This document shows positions 47,198 through 58,858 of a stretch of DNA of 64,000 nucleotides, one piece after another. The DNA comes from Undibacterium umbellatum (GTDB lineage: Bacteria > Pseudomonadota > Gammaproteobacteria > Burkholderiales > Burkholderiaceae_D). The notes under the pieces are model-generated. The model made no database searches. It was not told the DNA's origin and saw only the letters and a program-made list of their open reading frames with translations. Within the stretch, counting starts at the first letter, position 1, and each line of letters begins with the position of its first letter. The position numbers were made by a program, and so were the translations under genes. The stretch is from positions 1-64,000 of the forward strand of contig NZ_JACOFX010000008.1 of assembly GCF_014284125.1 (NCBI RefSeq), in the 5' to 3' direction.

Positions 47198-49540
47198 ATG
47201 ACTACTGGTAACGAAGCTTATACTCGAAGCAAAAAAGCTGCTGCACCTGCAGCGCCGCCAAATCGCTTTTTGGTACTTTTGATGGAAGCGAAATGGATAG
47301 CGCTGGCCGCATTTTGCATTTGCCTGATACTGATCATGGCAAGTTACTCGACCCAAGACCCTGGCTGGTCAAGGTCGGTGGATATTCCGCGCATACACAA
47401 TGTAGCTGGCAAATTTGGTGCCTGGCTGTCCGATGTGCTGTTTTATGTATTTGGTTTGTCTGCCTGGTGGTGGTGTGTATTTGCTTGCCGCCAGGTATGG
47501 ATATCCTATAGCAATCTGTCGCAGAGGGTGAAGCTCAACCCTGAACCTGAAGAGGATGTAGGCTTCCCTGAAATTCTGGTCCGTAATGTCGGCTTTGGTT
47601 TGTTATTGGCAGGCAGCATGGGGCTGGAATATTTGCGCATGCATAGTCTCAAAGTGGCCTTGCCGCTGGGGCCAGGTGGGGTGCTGGGCGAGCTGATTGG
47701 CAATGCCGGTTTTGCCGCGCTGGGATTTACTGGTGCGACGCTGGCCTTGTTGTTGATGATAGCTCTGGGTATTAGCCTCTACTTCCACGTATCCTGGCTA
47801 ACTATCGTTGAACGTATAGGGACAGGCATCGAATTGCTGTTTGTCTTTGTACAAAACAAGCATGAAGATGCCGAAGACAGGCGCGCGGGCCAGACCGCAG
47901 CCGTCAAGCGTGAAGAAGTCGTGGTACAGGAAAGAGCCAAGATAGTAGAGGCCGCACCTATTCGCATAGAACCGCAAGTAGTCGCCGTTCAGCGCTCTGA
48001 GCGCGTAGAAAAAGAAAAACAAGTATCTTTATTCAATGAGCTGCCAGATACCAATTTGCCGCCTTTGTCTTTGCTGGATGAGTCACCACCAGTCCAAGAA
48101 ACTGTCAGCGTGCAAACCCTGGAATTCACCAGCCGCCTGATCGAGAAGAAACTCTCAGACTTTGGTGTCGATGCCAAGGTGGTGGCGGCCTATCCTGGTC
48201 CTGTCGTTACTCGTTATGAAATTGAGCCGGCTACCGGCGTCAAGGGTAGTCAGATCGTCAATCTGGCACGTGACCTGGCGCGTTCTTTGTCATTGACATC
48301 GATACGTGTGGTCGAGACCATACCCGGCAAGAATTTCATGGGCCTGGAATTGCCCAACCCCAAACGCCAGATCGTGCGCCTGACCGAGATTTTGGGGTCC
48401 AAGGTCTATAACGACAGCGCATCGAGCCTGACTGTGGCATTGGGCAAGGATATTGGCGGCCTTCCTATCTGTGCAGATTTGGCCAAGATGCCGCATTTGC
48501 TGGTGGCAGGTACGACAGGTTCAGGTAAATCTGTGGGTATCAATGCCACTATCTTGTCGCTACTGTACAAGTCAGATCCGAATGATGTGCGCATGATACT
48601 CATCGATCCAAAAATGCTGGAAATGTCAGTCTATGAAGGCATACCGCATTTGCTGGCACCAGTAGTCACTGACATGCGCCAGGCAGGCCACGCCCTGAAC
48701 TGGGCGGTGGCAGAGATGGAGCGTCGTTACAAGCTGATGTCCAAGCTGGGTGTGCGTAATCTGGCTGGCTATAACACCAAGATTGCCGAGGCAACCCGCA
48801 AGGAAGTGCATATCCCCAATCCATTCAGTCTGACACCAGATGCGCCAGAGCCACTTGAAAAATTGCCAACCATCGTCATTATTATTGATGAGTTGGCTGA
48901 TCTGATGATGGTAGTCGGTAAAAAGGTAGAGGAACTAATCGCCCGTATCGCGCAAAAAGCCCGTGCCGCAGGCTTGCATCTGATACTGGCGACGCAAAGA
49001 CCATCAGTAGATGTGATCACCGGTCTGATCAAGGCGAATATCCCTACCCGTATCGCTTTCCAGGTTAGCAGCAAGATAGACTCGCGCACCATTCTTGATC
49101 AGATGGGGGCTGAAGCCTTGCTGGGTATGGGCGATATGCTCTACATGCCACCGGGCACAGGCTTGCCCATCCGCGTCCATGGTGCTTTTGTATCTGACGA
49201 AGAAGTGCATCGCGTGGTTGAATATTTGAAATCTCAAGGTGAACCAAATTACATAGAAGGCATACTGGAGGGCGGCACTTTGGAAGAAGGTGGTGAAGCG
49301 AGTGGAGAGAGTGCAGGCGCAGGGGGTGGTGAAGCAGATGCGCTCTATGACCAGGCAGTTGCCATCGTACTCAAGAACCGCCGCGCCTCGATCTCGCTGG
49401 TGCAAAGACATTTACGTATCGGTTACAATCGCGCCGCCCGTTTGCTGGAACAAATGGAACAAAGCGGTGTCGTATCTACCATGCAGTCTAATGGTAACCG
49501 CGAAATCCTGGTCCCAGCCGGGAACACAGCAACAGAGTAG
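47198..49540 (+). CDS. ftsK: DNA translocase FtsK
   Basis: 780 aa from the ATG at 47198 ([13 protein letters not shown]); the frame extends to 47078 but the extension is Cys/His-rich and unlike the family. Four membrane helices (about 25-190) anchor it at the septum. A short linker (about 200-295) is followed by the motor with Walker A GTTGSGKS near 438 and Walker [11 protein letters not shown] near 565. The C-terminal gamma winged helix reads KOPS sites ([25 protein letters not shown]). Resolves chromosome dimers with XerCD. lolA follows 19 bp later. Confidence 0.96.
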   Translation: MTTGNEAYTRSKKAAAPAAPPNRFLVLLMEAKWIALAAFCICLILIMASYSTQDPGWSRSVDIPRIHNVAGKFGAWLSDVLFYVFGLSAWWWCVFACRQVWISYSNLSQRVKLNPEPEEDVGFPEILVRNVGFGLLLAGSMGLEYLRMHSLKVALPLGPGGVLGELIGNAGFAALGFTGATLALLLMIALGISLYFHVSWLTIVERIGTGIELLFVFVQNKHEDAEDRRAGQTAAVKREEVVVQERAKIVEAAPIRIEPQVVAVQRSERVEKEKQVSLFNELPDTNLPPLSLLDESPPVQETVSVQTLEFTSRLIEKKLSDFGVDAKVVAAYPGPVVTRYEIEPATGVKGSQIVNLARDLARSLSLTSIRVVETIPGKNFMGLELPNPKRQIVRLTEILGSKVYNDSASSLTVALGKDIGGLPICADLAKMPHLLVAGTTGSGKSVGINATILSLLYKSDPNDVRMILIDPKMLEMSVYEGIPHLLAPVVTDMRQAGHALNWAVAEMERRYKLMSKLGVRNLAGYNTKIAEATRKEVHIPNPFSLTPDAPEPLEKLPTIVIIIDELADLMMVVGKKVEELIARIAQKARAAGLHLILATQRPSVDVITGLIKANIPTRIAFQVSSKIDSRTILDQMGAEALLGMGDMLYMPPGTGLPIRVHGAFVSDEEVHRVVEYLKSQGEPNYIEGILEGGTLEEGGEASGESAGAGGGEADALYDQAVAIVLKNRRASISLVQRHLRIGYNRAARLLEQMEQSGVVSTMQSNGNREILVPAGNTATE

Positions 49541-49559
49541 CAATAGAACAGGACAATCA

Positions 49560-50213
49560 GTGAAGAAACAAACTACCATGATGGCAAAAATAGCAGCTGG
49601 CGTCATCGCGCTGGCCCTGATGCCAGCGCTGGCATCAGCATCTGCAGTTGATCAATTCAAGTCTTTTGTCACTAATAATAAAAGTGCTAGGGGGGAATTT
49701 ACTCAGCAACAAGTAAAAATGGTCGATGGCAATCCCAAGATCAGCAAAACTACCAGTGGCAATTTTATTTTCTCCCGGCCAGGCAAGTTTATCTGGGCGT
49801 ATACCAAGCCTTATGAGCAAATCTTGCAAGCCGATGGTGATAAATTGTACATCTACGACAAAGACTTAAACCAGGTCACCGTCAAGGCGCTGGGCAATGC
49901 GCTTGGCTCAAGTCCGGCGGCTATCTTGTTTGGTAGTGCTGGCACGGCAGATCTGGATAAAAATTTCAGCTTCAAGGAAGTCGGTGCCAAACAAGGCATG
50001 GAATGGCTGGAAGCCACTCCCAAAGCCAAAGATACGCAGTTTGAACGGATCGGTATAGGCATGAAAGATGGTGTGCCTGTGGCGCTGGAATTGCGTGATA
50101 ATTTTGGTCAATTTTCCATATTGACGTTGAAAAATCTGGAAAAAAACCCCAGTCTGAAACCAGATGAATTCAAGTTTATTGTACCCGCTGGTGCTGATGT
50201 ATTTCGCCAATAG
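49560..50213 (+). CDS. lolA: Outer-membrane lipoprotein carrier protein LolA
   Basis: 217 aa from a GTG at 49560 with AGGA upstream; an ATG at 49578 is an alternative. A signal peptide ends near ASA. Mature start VDQFKSFV, with GEFTQQQV and [14 protein letters not shown] as family segments. Carries lipoproteins from LolCDE to LolB across the periplasm. Between ftsK and rarA, a common proteobacterial order. Its stop abuts the rarA start. Confidence 0.94.
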   Translation: MKKQTTMMAKIAAGVIALALMPALASASAVDQFKSFVTNNKSARGEFTQQQVKMVDGNPKISKTTSGNFIFSRPGKFIWAYTKPYEQILQADGDKLYIYDKDLNQVTVKALGNALGSSPAAILFGSAGTADLDKNFSFKEVGAKQGMEWLEATPKAKDTQFERIGIGMKDGVPVALELRDNFGQFSILTLKNLEKNPSLKPDEFKFIVPAGADVFRQ

Positions 50214-51524
50214 ATGAGTATGTTGCACAATAATACGCGCAAAAAGCCTGCACCACTGGCAGAGCGCATGCGCCCGGCCACGCTGGATGATGTCATAGGC
50301 CAGCAGCATATCCTGGGCGAGGGCAAGCCTTTGCGCGTGGCATTTCAATCAGGTGAACCACACTCCATGATATTGTGGGGGCCGCCGGGCGTGGGTAAGA
50401 CTACGCTCGCGCGTCTGATGGCCGATGCTTTTCTGTGTGAATTCATCGCATTGTCGGCGGTCCTGTCTGGCATCAAGGACATACGTGAAGCAGTAGAGCG
50501 AGCCCAGATATTGCAGGCAACTTCCCATCGCAGAACCATATTGTTCGTTGATGAAGTCCATCGCTTTAACAAGAGTCAGCAAGATGCCTTCTTGCCGCAT
50601 GTGGAAAGTGGCTTGTTTACGTTCATCGGTGCAACGACAGAAAATCCATCGTTTGAAGTCAATAGCGCCTTGCTGTCGCGGGCCTCAGTTTATGTCTTGA
50701 AGTCACTGACCGATGAAGATCTGACAGCCATGGTGGTACGCGCTTGCGAGCGTGAACTGGATGGTTTGAAATTGACAGCCGAATCAATGGCCAGCCTGGT
50801 CTCCAGTGCTGACGGCGATGGCCGCAAATTGCTCAACAATCTCGACATCGTTGCCCATGCGGCGGTCGCCAAGCATCTCGATACAGTAGACCAGGGCTTG
50901 CTCGGCGAATGCCTGGGCGATGCCTTGCGTCGCTTCGATAAAGGCGGCGACGCTTTCTATGACCAGATTTCTGCCCTGCATAAATCAGTGCGCGGCTCCA
51001 ATCCTGATGCAGCCCTGTACTGGTTGGTGCGCATGCTGGATGGTGGTGCCGACCCGCGCTATATGGCCAGGCGCATCGTGCGCATGGCCTCGGAAGACAT
51101 CGGCCTGGCTGATCCACGCGCTTTGCGTATTTGCCTCGATGCGGCAGAAACCTATGAAAGACTGGGTTCACCCGAAGGCGAACTGGCCCTGGCAGAAGCG
51201 GTAATCTATCTGGCTTGTGCTGCCAAATCGAATGCAGTCTATAAAGCCTACAATGCCGTGCGTGCCATGATTGCCAAAGACAAGTCACGTGTAGTTCCAG
51301 AACATTTACGCAATGCCCCGACCAAGCTCATGAAGGAACTGGGCTATGGCAAATTGTACCGCTATGCCCATGATGAGCCAGATGCCTATGCAGCAGGTGA
51401 GACCTATCTGCCAGAAGGATTGGAAAACGAATCCTGGTATCACCCTGTACCACGTGGGCTGGAAATCAAGATAGCAGAAAAACTCGCCTATTTACGTAGT
51501 CTGGATGATCAAGCTAATAAGTAG
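50214..51524 (+). CDS. rarA: Replication-associated recombination ATPase RarA
   Basis: 436 aa AAA+ ATPase of the MgsA/WRNIP1 family. Walker A GPPGVGKTT near residue 58, Walker B ILFVDEVHRF near 112, sensor GATTENPSF near 141, then the C-terminal tetramer domain. Acts at stalled forks. The ATG directly follows the lolA stop; a second ATG two codons on is possible. Confidence 0.95.
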   Translation: MSMLHNNTRKKPAPLAERMRPATLDDVIGQQHILGEGKPLRVAFQSGEPHSMILWGPPGVGKTTLARLMADAFLCEFIALSAVLSGIKDIREAVERAQILQATSHRRTILFVDEVHRFNKSQQDAFLPHVESGLFTFIGATTENPSFEVNSALLSRASVYVLKSLTDEDLTAMVVRACERELDGLKLTAESMASLVSSADGDGRKLLNNLDIVAHAAVAKHLDTVDQGLLGECLGDALRRFDKGGDAFYDQISALHKSVRGSNPDAALYWLVRMLDGGADPRYMARRIVRMASEDIGLADPRALRICLDAAETYERLGSPEGELALAEAVIYLACAAKSNAVYKAYNAVRAMIAKDKSRVVPEHLRNAPTKLMKELGYGKLYRYAHDEPDAYAAGETYLPEGLENESWYHPVPRGLEIKIAEKLAYLRSLDDQANK

Positions 51525-51560
51525 TGCCTCAGCAAACCAAATATCTTATCAAGGATAATC

Positions 51561-53000
51561 ATGCATAAACCCTTTACCGCAAGCATATTGCTATTGTCCC
51601 TGGTTGGCAGTGCCTATGCCCAGTCAGAAGAACAGCGCAGTACCCTGGCTGACCAGAAAGAAGTCGCGGTCACGATCTACAATGAAAACCTTGCACTGAT
51701 CAAGGATCAGCGCAAGCTGCCTTTGAAGCGCGGAACAAGCGCGCTGGCTTTCCGTGATGTCAGTGCCAAAATGCGTGCTGAAACTGCTTTGCTGCGCAGC
51801 CTGTCAGCCCCAGGCAGTTTGTCAGTTGTGGAGCAAAATTTTAATTTTGATTTGCTGACACCGCAAAAACTGCTGGAAAAATATGTAGGCCGCAATGTCA
51901 GCATCGTCCGCACCAACCCGGCAACTGGTGTAGAGACCACAGAATCTGCACAAGTCTTGTCAGCCAACAATGGCGTGGTGTTGAAGATAGGTGATCGCAT
52001 AGAAACCGGTATGCCTGGCCGCATTATTTATCCGGACGTGCCTGCAAATTTGCGTGACCGCCCGACACTGGTCATGGCACTCGATAACAACGGCGCGCAA
52101 CAACAGGATGTAGAACTCAGTTACCTGACTGGTGGTTTGTCCTGGAAGGCAGATTATGTCGTCGAACTGAATGCTGCTGATGACAAGCTTGATATTTCAG
52201 GCTGGGTCACGCTGGGCAATACTAGTGGCACGACATACCGCAATGCCAAGCTGCAACTGGTGGCGGGTGACGTCAATCAGGTGACGCAAAGAATAGAAGT
52301 TGCTGGAAGTGCTATCAAAATGGATGCCCCTAAAGCCATGATGGCCAAAAGAGCCATGGCAGAAGAATCTTTGTTTGAGTACCATCTCTACACGCTGGAC
52401 AGACCAACCACTATTGCCGAGAATCAGACCAAACAAGTAGCCTTGCTGAGCGCTTCTGGCGTACCCGCCCGCAAGGAGTTGCTGCTGGCAGGTAGTGACT
52501 ATTACTACCAAAGCAGTTACGGTGATCTTGGTCAAAAAATGAAGATAGGTGTCTTTGTCGAATTCGACAATAAAGAAGCTTCTCAATTGGGCATGCCTTT
52601 GCCCAAAGGTGTAGTGCGAGTTTACAAAAAAGATGGCGCAGGCAATGCCCAGTTCATTGGTGAAGACAGTGTTGATCACACACCAAAGAATGAAAAAGTT
52701 CGCCTCAAACTGGGCGAAGCTTTTGATGTGACGGCAGACAAGAAGCAGACAGACTTCAAAAAACTAGCAGGAACAGGCAAATACAATTATGTATTTGAGA
52801 GTGCCTATGAGCTGGTATTGAAGAATGCAAAGAAAGAAGCCGTCGTCGTTACCGTGCAAGAACCCATGCCGGGTGACTGGCAAGTCTTGAACAGCAGCCA
52901 CCCTTATACCAAGAGCGCCAGCAATACTGCGGTATGGAAAATCAGCGTACCTGCAGAGGGTAATACCAAGCTGACTTACCGTAGCCTGGTCAGGTATTGA
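51561..53000 (+). CDS. Exported DUF4139-family protein
   Basis: 479 aa. A signal peptide (cleavage after AYA, residue 20) leads into VAVTIYNENLALIKDQR, the DUF4139 N-terminus. The conserved LSYLTGGLSWKADYVVEL lies near residue 190, and the C-terminus is beta-rich with NTKLTYRSLVRY. Family function is not established. It sits between rarA and serS, which are often adjacent, so it looks inserted, though composition is normal. Confidence 0.85.
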   Translation: MHKPFTASILLLSLVGSAYAQSEEQRSTLADQKEVAVTIYNENLALIKDQRKLPLKRGTSALAFRDVSAKMRAETALLRSLSAPGSLSVVEQNFNFDLLTPQKLLEKYVGRNVSIVRTNPATGVETTESAQVLSANNGVVLKIGDRIETGMPGRIIYPDVPANLRDRPTLVMALDNNGAQQQDVELSYLTGGLSWKADYVVELNAADDKLDISGWVTLGNTSGTTYRNAKLQLVAGDVNQVTQRIEVAGSAIKMDAPKAMMAKRAMAEESLFEYHLYTLDRPTTIAENQTKQVALLSASGVPARKELLLAGSDYYYQSSYGDLGQKMKIGVFVEFDNKEASQLGMPLPKGVVRVYKKDGAGNAQFIGEDSVDHTPKNEKVRLKLGEAFDVTADKKQTDFKKLAGTGKYNYVFESAYELVLKNAKKEAVVVTVQEPMPGDWQVLNSSHPYTKSASNTAVWKISVPAEGNTKLTYRSLVRY

Positions 53001-53088
53001 TGTACAGGTACGATGTAAAAACGGCATTTCTCCTTATCTGAAAATAGGGGAAATGGCCATCCCTTGATACAATAATCAATTAGCTTAG

Positions 53089-54402
<1,314 letters not shown>

Positions 54403-54423
54403 GCAGTCTTCGCCTCAAGAAAA

Positions 54424-54457
54424 AACGCTTCACGAAATAAAGCGAAGCGTTTTTTTC
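54424..54457 (+). terminator. Intrinsic terminator of serS
   Basis: AAACGCTTC and GAAGCGTTT pair around a 12-nt loop and are followed by a T-run. The A-run on the other side may let it also serve the convergent 54467 gene. Confidence 0.85.
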
Positions 54458-54466
54458 GTCACTGGT

Positions 54467-56311
54467 TTACCCAACCAGCAAATCCATCTCTGAGCGACGG
54501 TCAACAAACAAGCTATTGCCATGAATTTTCTTTGCCTGCTTCTTGGCATCTGAAGCAGCGATAGAAATCTGGTGGTGGGAGTAATAACGATTTGCTCTGG
54601 ATTTCACCACGCCCAAAGACAAGCTGACGAGTGGATAAAAAACTTTTTTCCCCTGCCTGTCTTCACTCAGGTAGCCACCGCGGTCCCGGTCTTCATTACT
54701 GTAAAAATCATAGATGGCAGCAGCAAAGCTTGCCAGTATCGCCTGACAGCGTACTTCCCAATCCGCACTACGAAACAAGATGATGAAATCATCGCCGCCA
54801 ATGTGTCCAATAAAATCCAGTTGCGGATCACAATGTCTTTTTAGGACTTCACTGGTCATTTGTATGATGTCATCACCCCGGCGATAACCGTAGACATCAT
54901 TAAATGGCTTGAAATGATCAAGGTCGCAATAGCATGCGCAGAAAGTCTGGTCCTTTTGCAGTAATACGTCGATGTGTTCATTGATAGGTACATTGCCTGG
55001 TAATTGCGTCAATGGATTGGCATAACGCGCCGCATTGATTTGCATTTGCGTGATCTCGCGCATCAAATCCGGCCCGCTGCCCATACCTATATAGTTCCCC
55101 TGGTCGGTGATGATAATGCCATTGATCAAATGTTCAGGATTGGCTTCCACGATAATATGGCTGACATCCTGCATGCTGGTATTTTTATCGACGATAACAG
55201 GATGCGCTTCCATGAAAACCGTACACGGTTTCTTGCCATATAACTCGCGCTGATAGGGGCGGGCAAAGCGATCTATCATATGGTAACGGTTGATCAGTCC
55301 AATTGGAACACCATCGTCTACCACTGGAATGATTTGCAATTTGGGATGTTGCAAAAAGATATCATCGACCTGGTTGTTCAGCATGCGTGAAGAAATAGTT
55401 GGTGGTGTCTTTAATATTTTTTCTACCGTAGCTGTTTGCTCAAAACTGCCAAATGCGCGCCGCGCCGCCTGATACGGGTTCGCCGTCAATACCCGCGCAA
55501 CTTCGGCCGACACTGCACGCGCCGGAGTAGGGTGGGGGCGGGCAATATGGTAACCTTGCCCGCAAGCAACACCCAGGTCACGCACAGCCAGTAACTCGGC
55601 ATGCGTTTCTATGCCTTCTGCAACTACCCGCGTTCCCGATTTTTCAGCAATGCTTTGGATAGAGCGCACGAACTGTGCCTTGACCGGATCATGATCTATG
55701 CCCTGAATAAAATGCATGTCGATCTTGACGTAGTCAGGTTTTAACTCCGACCACAGGCGCAGGCTGGAAAATCCCTCGCCCAGGTCATCAATCGCAATCT
55801 CAAAACCCATCTCGCGATAATGTATGACTGCTTCACACAGCAAGGCATAGTCATGCGTGGGCTGGTACTCGGTCAACTCGATGATGACACGTTCAGGATT
55901 TATGCCCAACTCATGAATATAATCCAGTGTTTCACCGTAGCGTACATCTCTTTGCAGCAAGCATTCTGGACTGACATTCAAAAACAACTTGCCTGGCAAT
56001 TTTTGCGCGGCAAATTGCTCCAGCACGATACGGCGGCACAGGTGCTCTACAGTTACCGTCAAGTTATTATCCCATGCTGCTTTGAACAAATTGACAGGCG
56101 AGTGCAAGGGGCTATCCGATGGGCCGCGTATCAGACCCTCATAGCCGAGAATATCGCCATTTTGCATTTGCACTATGGGTTGGAAGCGCGCGGTCAGTAG
56201 CCTTTGCTCAATGATGCGCTCTAACTGCGCCAGCATCAAAGATGCTGATAGTGCGCCAAACTGATCAATATCCTGCCCTGATACCAGGTTTTGTTGAGAC
56301 AAATAATCCAT
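54467..56311 (-). CDS. EAL-CBS-GGDEF cyclic-di-GMP protein
   Basis: 614 aa from the ATG at 56311, chosen because GGGGGA stands 6 nt before it; the frame runs to 56494. The EAL phosphodiesterase domain (about 30-270) keeps its key residues: EGL in YEGLIRG, FLNVSP, IIELTE, IDDLGEG, VKID, VAEGIET, GQGY. A CBS pair (about 305-430) follows. The GGDEF domain (about 450-600) has the signature GGDDF, a permitted variant; no RxxD inhibitory site is seen. Both activities are possible; the CBS pair may bind adenyl nucleotides as control. Cytoplasmic, no membrane helix. Confidence 0.88.
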   Translation of the reverse strand: MDYLSQQNLVSGQDIDQFGALSASLMLAQLERIIEQRLLTARFQPIVQMQNGDILGYEGLIRGPSDSPLHSPVNLFKAAWDNNLTVTVEHLCRRIVLEQFAAQKLPGKLFLNVSPECLLQRDVRYGETLDYIHELGINPERVIIELTEYQPTHDYALLCEAVIHYREMGFEIAIDDLGEGFSSLRLWSELKPDYVKIDMHFIQGIDHDPVKAQFVRSIQSIAEKSGTRVVAEGIETHAELLAVRDLGVACGQGYHIARPHPTPARAVSAEVARVLTANPYQAARRAFGSFEQTATVEKILKTPPTISSRMLNNQVDDIFLQHPKLQIIPVVDDGVPIGLINRYHMIDRFARPYQRELYGKKPCTVFMEAHPVIVDKNTSMQDVSHIIVEANPEHLINGIIITDQGNYIGMGSGPDLMREITQMQINAARYANPLTQLPGNVPINEHIDVLLQKDQTFCACYCDLDHFKPFNDVYGYRRGDDIIQMTSEVLKRHCDPQLDFIGHIGGDDFIILFRSADWEVRCQAILASFAAAIYDFYSNEDRDRGGYLSEDRQGKKVFYPLVSLSLGVVKSRANRYYSHHQISIAASDAKKQAKKIHGNSLFVDRRSEMDLLVG

Positions 56312-56495
56312 AGTATCCCCCACTAAACTACTTTCCATTGAAGCCAAGTTCTGAATTGATACGAGTAAGCGCAACTGCAGACGCAAGTCGCCTAACTTAT
56401 TGCATTGCACCAGAATATAGTCTTGCTTTATGACATCTTCATGTCGTCTTGCTTTGCGGCAATTCAAAACTGATAGACGTGCCAAAACACTCATT

Positions 56496-56523
56496 TTGAT
56501 TTGGGCAGTTTTTTTGCTATAAT
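56496..56523 (+). promoter_or_regulatory. Sigma-70 promoter of tRNA-Ser
   Basis: TTGATT at 56496-56501 and TATAAT at 56518-56523, 16 bp apart, with the tRNA beginning 35 bp after the -10. Confidence 0.75.
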
Positions 56524-56557
56524 CTAAGGCTTCGTTTAATAGCGAACAACCAAAGCC

Positions 56558-56647
56558 GGAGAGGTGGCAGAGTGGTTGAATGTACCTGACTCGAAATCAG
56601 GCGTAGGGTCAAACCTATCGGGGGTTCGAATCCCCCCCTCTCCGCCA
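56558..56647 (+). tRNA. tRNA-Ser (anticodon CGA)
   Basis: 90 nt with encoded CCA. The acceptor GGAGAGG pairs with CCTCTCC. The anticodon stem CTGA/TCAG region encloses CTCGAAA, giving anticodon CGA. A long variable arm (GTAGGGTCAAACCTATC) fits a type II tRNA. The 3' end abuts an integrase remnant and is the probable attachment site. Confidence 0.96.
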
Positions 56648-56683
56648 AGACAAGTTTTAAGAAGTCCAAGAACGTCCAGAAAG

Positions 56684-56717
56684 CCCGCCATTCTCCTAGT
56701 GAGAACGCGGGTTTTTT
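56684..56717 (+). terminator. Terminator downstream of tRNA-Ser
   Basis: CCCGC, a small internal loop and TTCTC pair with GAGAA and GCGGG, followed by six T. Confidence 0.75.
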
Positions 56718-56812
56718 GTTTTATAATCCGTTTTAACGTCTTGCTGCATCCTGTTGCTTTGTGGGTATATTTCAGGGTTTCAGGCGGATCGCTCAAGGGA
56801 AATACTCGCAAA

Positions 56813-57424
56813 ATGCCTAAGCTCGCCAAGCCGCTGACAGATGTACAGCCTAAAAACGCCAAGGCCAGGGACAAGCCCTATAAGCTGGCAGGTGGCGGCG
56901 GGCTGTTTTTGCTGATCAACACGGCATTGAGAACCGGAACCCGGCCGCAGACCACAAAGACGTGCTTAAACCCTCCATCTCAGGTCACTTCCCGACCATC
57001 GCCCGCAAAGTACTCCCGCCGTTTCTCGCCGCCATACGTAAAAACAATGCGCGCCTTTACATGTCAACCCGTATCGCCATTCGCTTAATGCTCCTGATCT
57101 TCGTCAGAAGCAGCGAGCTACGCACTGCGCCCTGGAGCGGCGACGCTATCCGCACGGCACTTACCGTATGGGCTATGAAGATAAGGTGATTACGCATGGT
57201 TTCAGGGCCTTAGTCATGATCACCATAGAATAAGCTTTGGCTATATGCATGAAGTCGTGGATAGACAACACGCCCATGTACAGAAAGACAAAATCGCCCG
57301 TGCCTACGACCGAGCGCAATTTTTAGAAGAGCGCAAAAAGATGATGCAGCGCTGGGCAGATTATTTTGATGGGGTAGAGGGGGGAGCCGTGATTGCTGAG
57401 AGGTTTGGGAAGTCTATTGCGTAG
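56813..57424 (+). pseudogene. P4-type tyrosine recombinase (integrase) remnant
   Basis: Three pieces of one integrase in different frames. From 56813, MPKLAKPLTDVQPKNAKARD and KPYKLAGGGGLFLL (DUF4102 arm-binding start). Around 56950-57150 in another frame, a core fragment with KNNARLYMSTRIAIRLMLLIFVRSSEL. From about 57240, VVDRQHAHVQKDKIARAYDR and WADYFDGVEGG, the C-terminus with the HAHVQKDK region, ending at TAG 57424. Total length is about half of a normal 400-aa integrase, so large parts are deleted as well as frameshifted. Sits just after tRNA-Ser, its natural target. Confidence 0.85.
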
Positions 57425-57519
57425 CCAATTTAACCGGATTATTCTGATCTTGATTGGGTAGCGCTTACATTAATGCATATGTTACTTAACTTTCACGCCC
57501 GATTGGAAGGTAGATTGAA

Positions 57520-58170
57520 ATGAATAAGACTAAATCAAACGAAGAAATAGAGCTTGCGAAATTTCAGACTAAACAGAAAGAGCGGCTAATAAAAACAGCA
57601 AATTGGCTTAGGGCAGCCTTTCCAAATTACGAAGAGCTTCTTCAGGCGGCGGCAGCATTTAAAATTTCAGCACAGGATTTACAACAAGAACTTGCCAAGC
57701 ACGAAGAGAAAATTAACGAAGAAAATCTTATTCACTATATTTTGGCATTAAGTGACAATCCAAAATATAAAAAGTCTTCATTGCTAGAACACGCAATTTC
57801 CAACGCCGGGGCTGTAGATGATAATGGAATCGAATATAGCAAGACTGCAAATGCAATAAAGAAAGCACTACTAATAAAAGAAGAAATTTATATTGAAAAG
57901 AAATCTTCAGACACAAAACTCGGAGGGAAAGCAAAGGCTCGAAAAGTTGAGCAATGCAGAATAAAATTTATAGATATGGTTGACTCTCACGTTCCACCTT
58001 GGGATAAAACTACAGGGAACATAGCTGAGGCAATTCTCGAATTAAAACCAGCTTTGATCAGACATTCCAAAATACATCAAAATAGCGTAATAACTGCAAA
58101 TACGAACTTACCAATTAAATGGTTAAGAGAGTATTGGGGGCTAGAAAAACGGAGTTACAACAAGCGCTAG
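57520..58170 (+). CDS. AT-rich hypothetical protein of the tRNA-Ser island
   Basis: 216 aa, not recognised. Lys/Glu-rich and mostly helical, no membrane segment or signal peptide. The N-terminal half has a coiled-coil-like run (QDLQQELAKHEEKINEEN). The C-terminal half is basic (KLGGKAKARKVEQCRIKF). Codon usage and AT content are clearly unlike the flanking housekeeping genes, a sign of transfer. GGAAGG before the ATG. A DNA-related role is possible but not shown. Confidence 0.7.
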   Translation: MNKTKSNEEIELAKFQTKQKERLIKTANWLRAAFPNYEELLQAAAAFKISAQDLQQELAKHEEKINEENLIHYILALSDNPKYKKSSLLEHAISNAGAVDDNGIEYSKTANAIKKALLIKEEIYIEKKSSDTKLGGKAKARKVEQCRIKFIDMVDSHVPPWDKTTGNIAEAILELKPALIRHSKIHQNSVITANTNLPIKWLREYWGLEKRSYNKR

Positions 58171-58317
58171 CTAAGTGAAATACAAATGTGCTTAGTACAA
58201 TTAAATTGTACTAAATTTGCAAAATAGATAATTAAATTCAAACGCCATACGATGATCTCAGTCCATAGCAATCATGTTAGGACATCTTCGAAAGAAGCTT
58301 TTTCTATGAGGTCATCA

Positions 58318-58512
58318 ATGTCACATCAAACAATTTTACGTCTACCTAGCGTTGCACAGCGCACAGGCTCATCATGCAGCATCATCTATTCCCTGATAAA
58401 AGACGGGCAGTTCAAACCACCGATCAACCTGGGCGCACGCGCCGTGGGTTGGCTGGAAAGCGATGTTTCTGGATTTATCGGAGCCCACGTCAAAGCATCG
58501 CGCAAGGCATAA
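58318..58512 (+). CDS. AlpA-family excisionase/regulator
   Basis: 64 aa from the ATG at 58318 (GAGG upstream); an ATG at 58306 is the alternative. A short MerR-like winged helix: TILRLPSVAQRTGSSCSIIY, then GQFKPPINLGARAVGWLESDV, the AlpA pattern. AlpA proteins activate integrase or excision of P4-like islands. Since the integrase here is broken, this is probably a relic. Confidence 0.88.
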   Translation: MSHQTILRLPSVAQRTGSSCSIIYSLIKDGQFKPPINLGARAVGWLESDVSGFIGAHVKASRKA

Positions 58513-58522
58513 GGGGAACAAC

Positions 58523-58858
58523 ATGGACAAAAAAAATACCCCCAGCTTACGCAAAGAGGCATTGGAAAAGATTCGTGAAAAGCATAGCGGCACTGACACA
58601 GATACGCAATGCCATCGCCTGCTTGTCGCCATGCAAAGCCTTGGCGGCGTCTCTACCATCGAGGCAAACATGCATCTCGACATTCTCCACCCACCAGCGC
58701 GCAAATTGAATTTGATTGAGCGAGGACATATCGTCGATTTGGTGTGGGTGTATGAAGAAAGCGCCTGCGGCAAAGTGCATCGTGTGGGAAAGTACATCTA
58801 CGGCGGCAAAGCGTCTTACTCTTTGTTTGATACGCCGGATGATGAGGTCGCAGCATGA
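58523..58858 (+). CDS. Small winged-helix-like island protein
   Basis: 111 aa from the ATG at 58523 with AAGGGGAA upstream. The middle CHRLLVAMQSLGGVSTIEAN resembles the helix-turn-helix found in small proteins of phages and P4-type islands, followed by VWVYEESACGKVHRVGKYIY. Begins 10 bp after the AlpA gene and overlaps the next gene by 4 nt. DNA binding is inferred. Confidence 0.75.
   Translation: MDKKNTPSLRKEALEKIREKHSGTDTDTQCHRLLVAMQSLGGVSTIEANMHLDILHPPARKLNLIERGHIVDLVWVYEESACGKVHRVGKYIYGGKASYSLFDTPDDEVAA

Noticed and set aside
53030..53070. Hairpin between the DUF4139 gene and serS as a terminator
   Set aside because: The stem is interrupted by a bulge and no T-run follows.
56312..56494. 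61-residue N-terminal extension of the EAL-CBS-GGDEF protein
   Set aside because: It has no good ribosome-binding site, while the ATG at 56311 has a GGGGGA sequence at ideal spacing. It also runs into the tRNA-Ser promoter zone.
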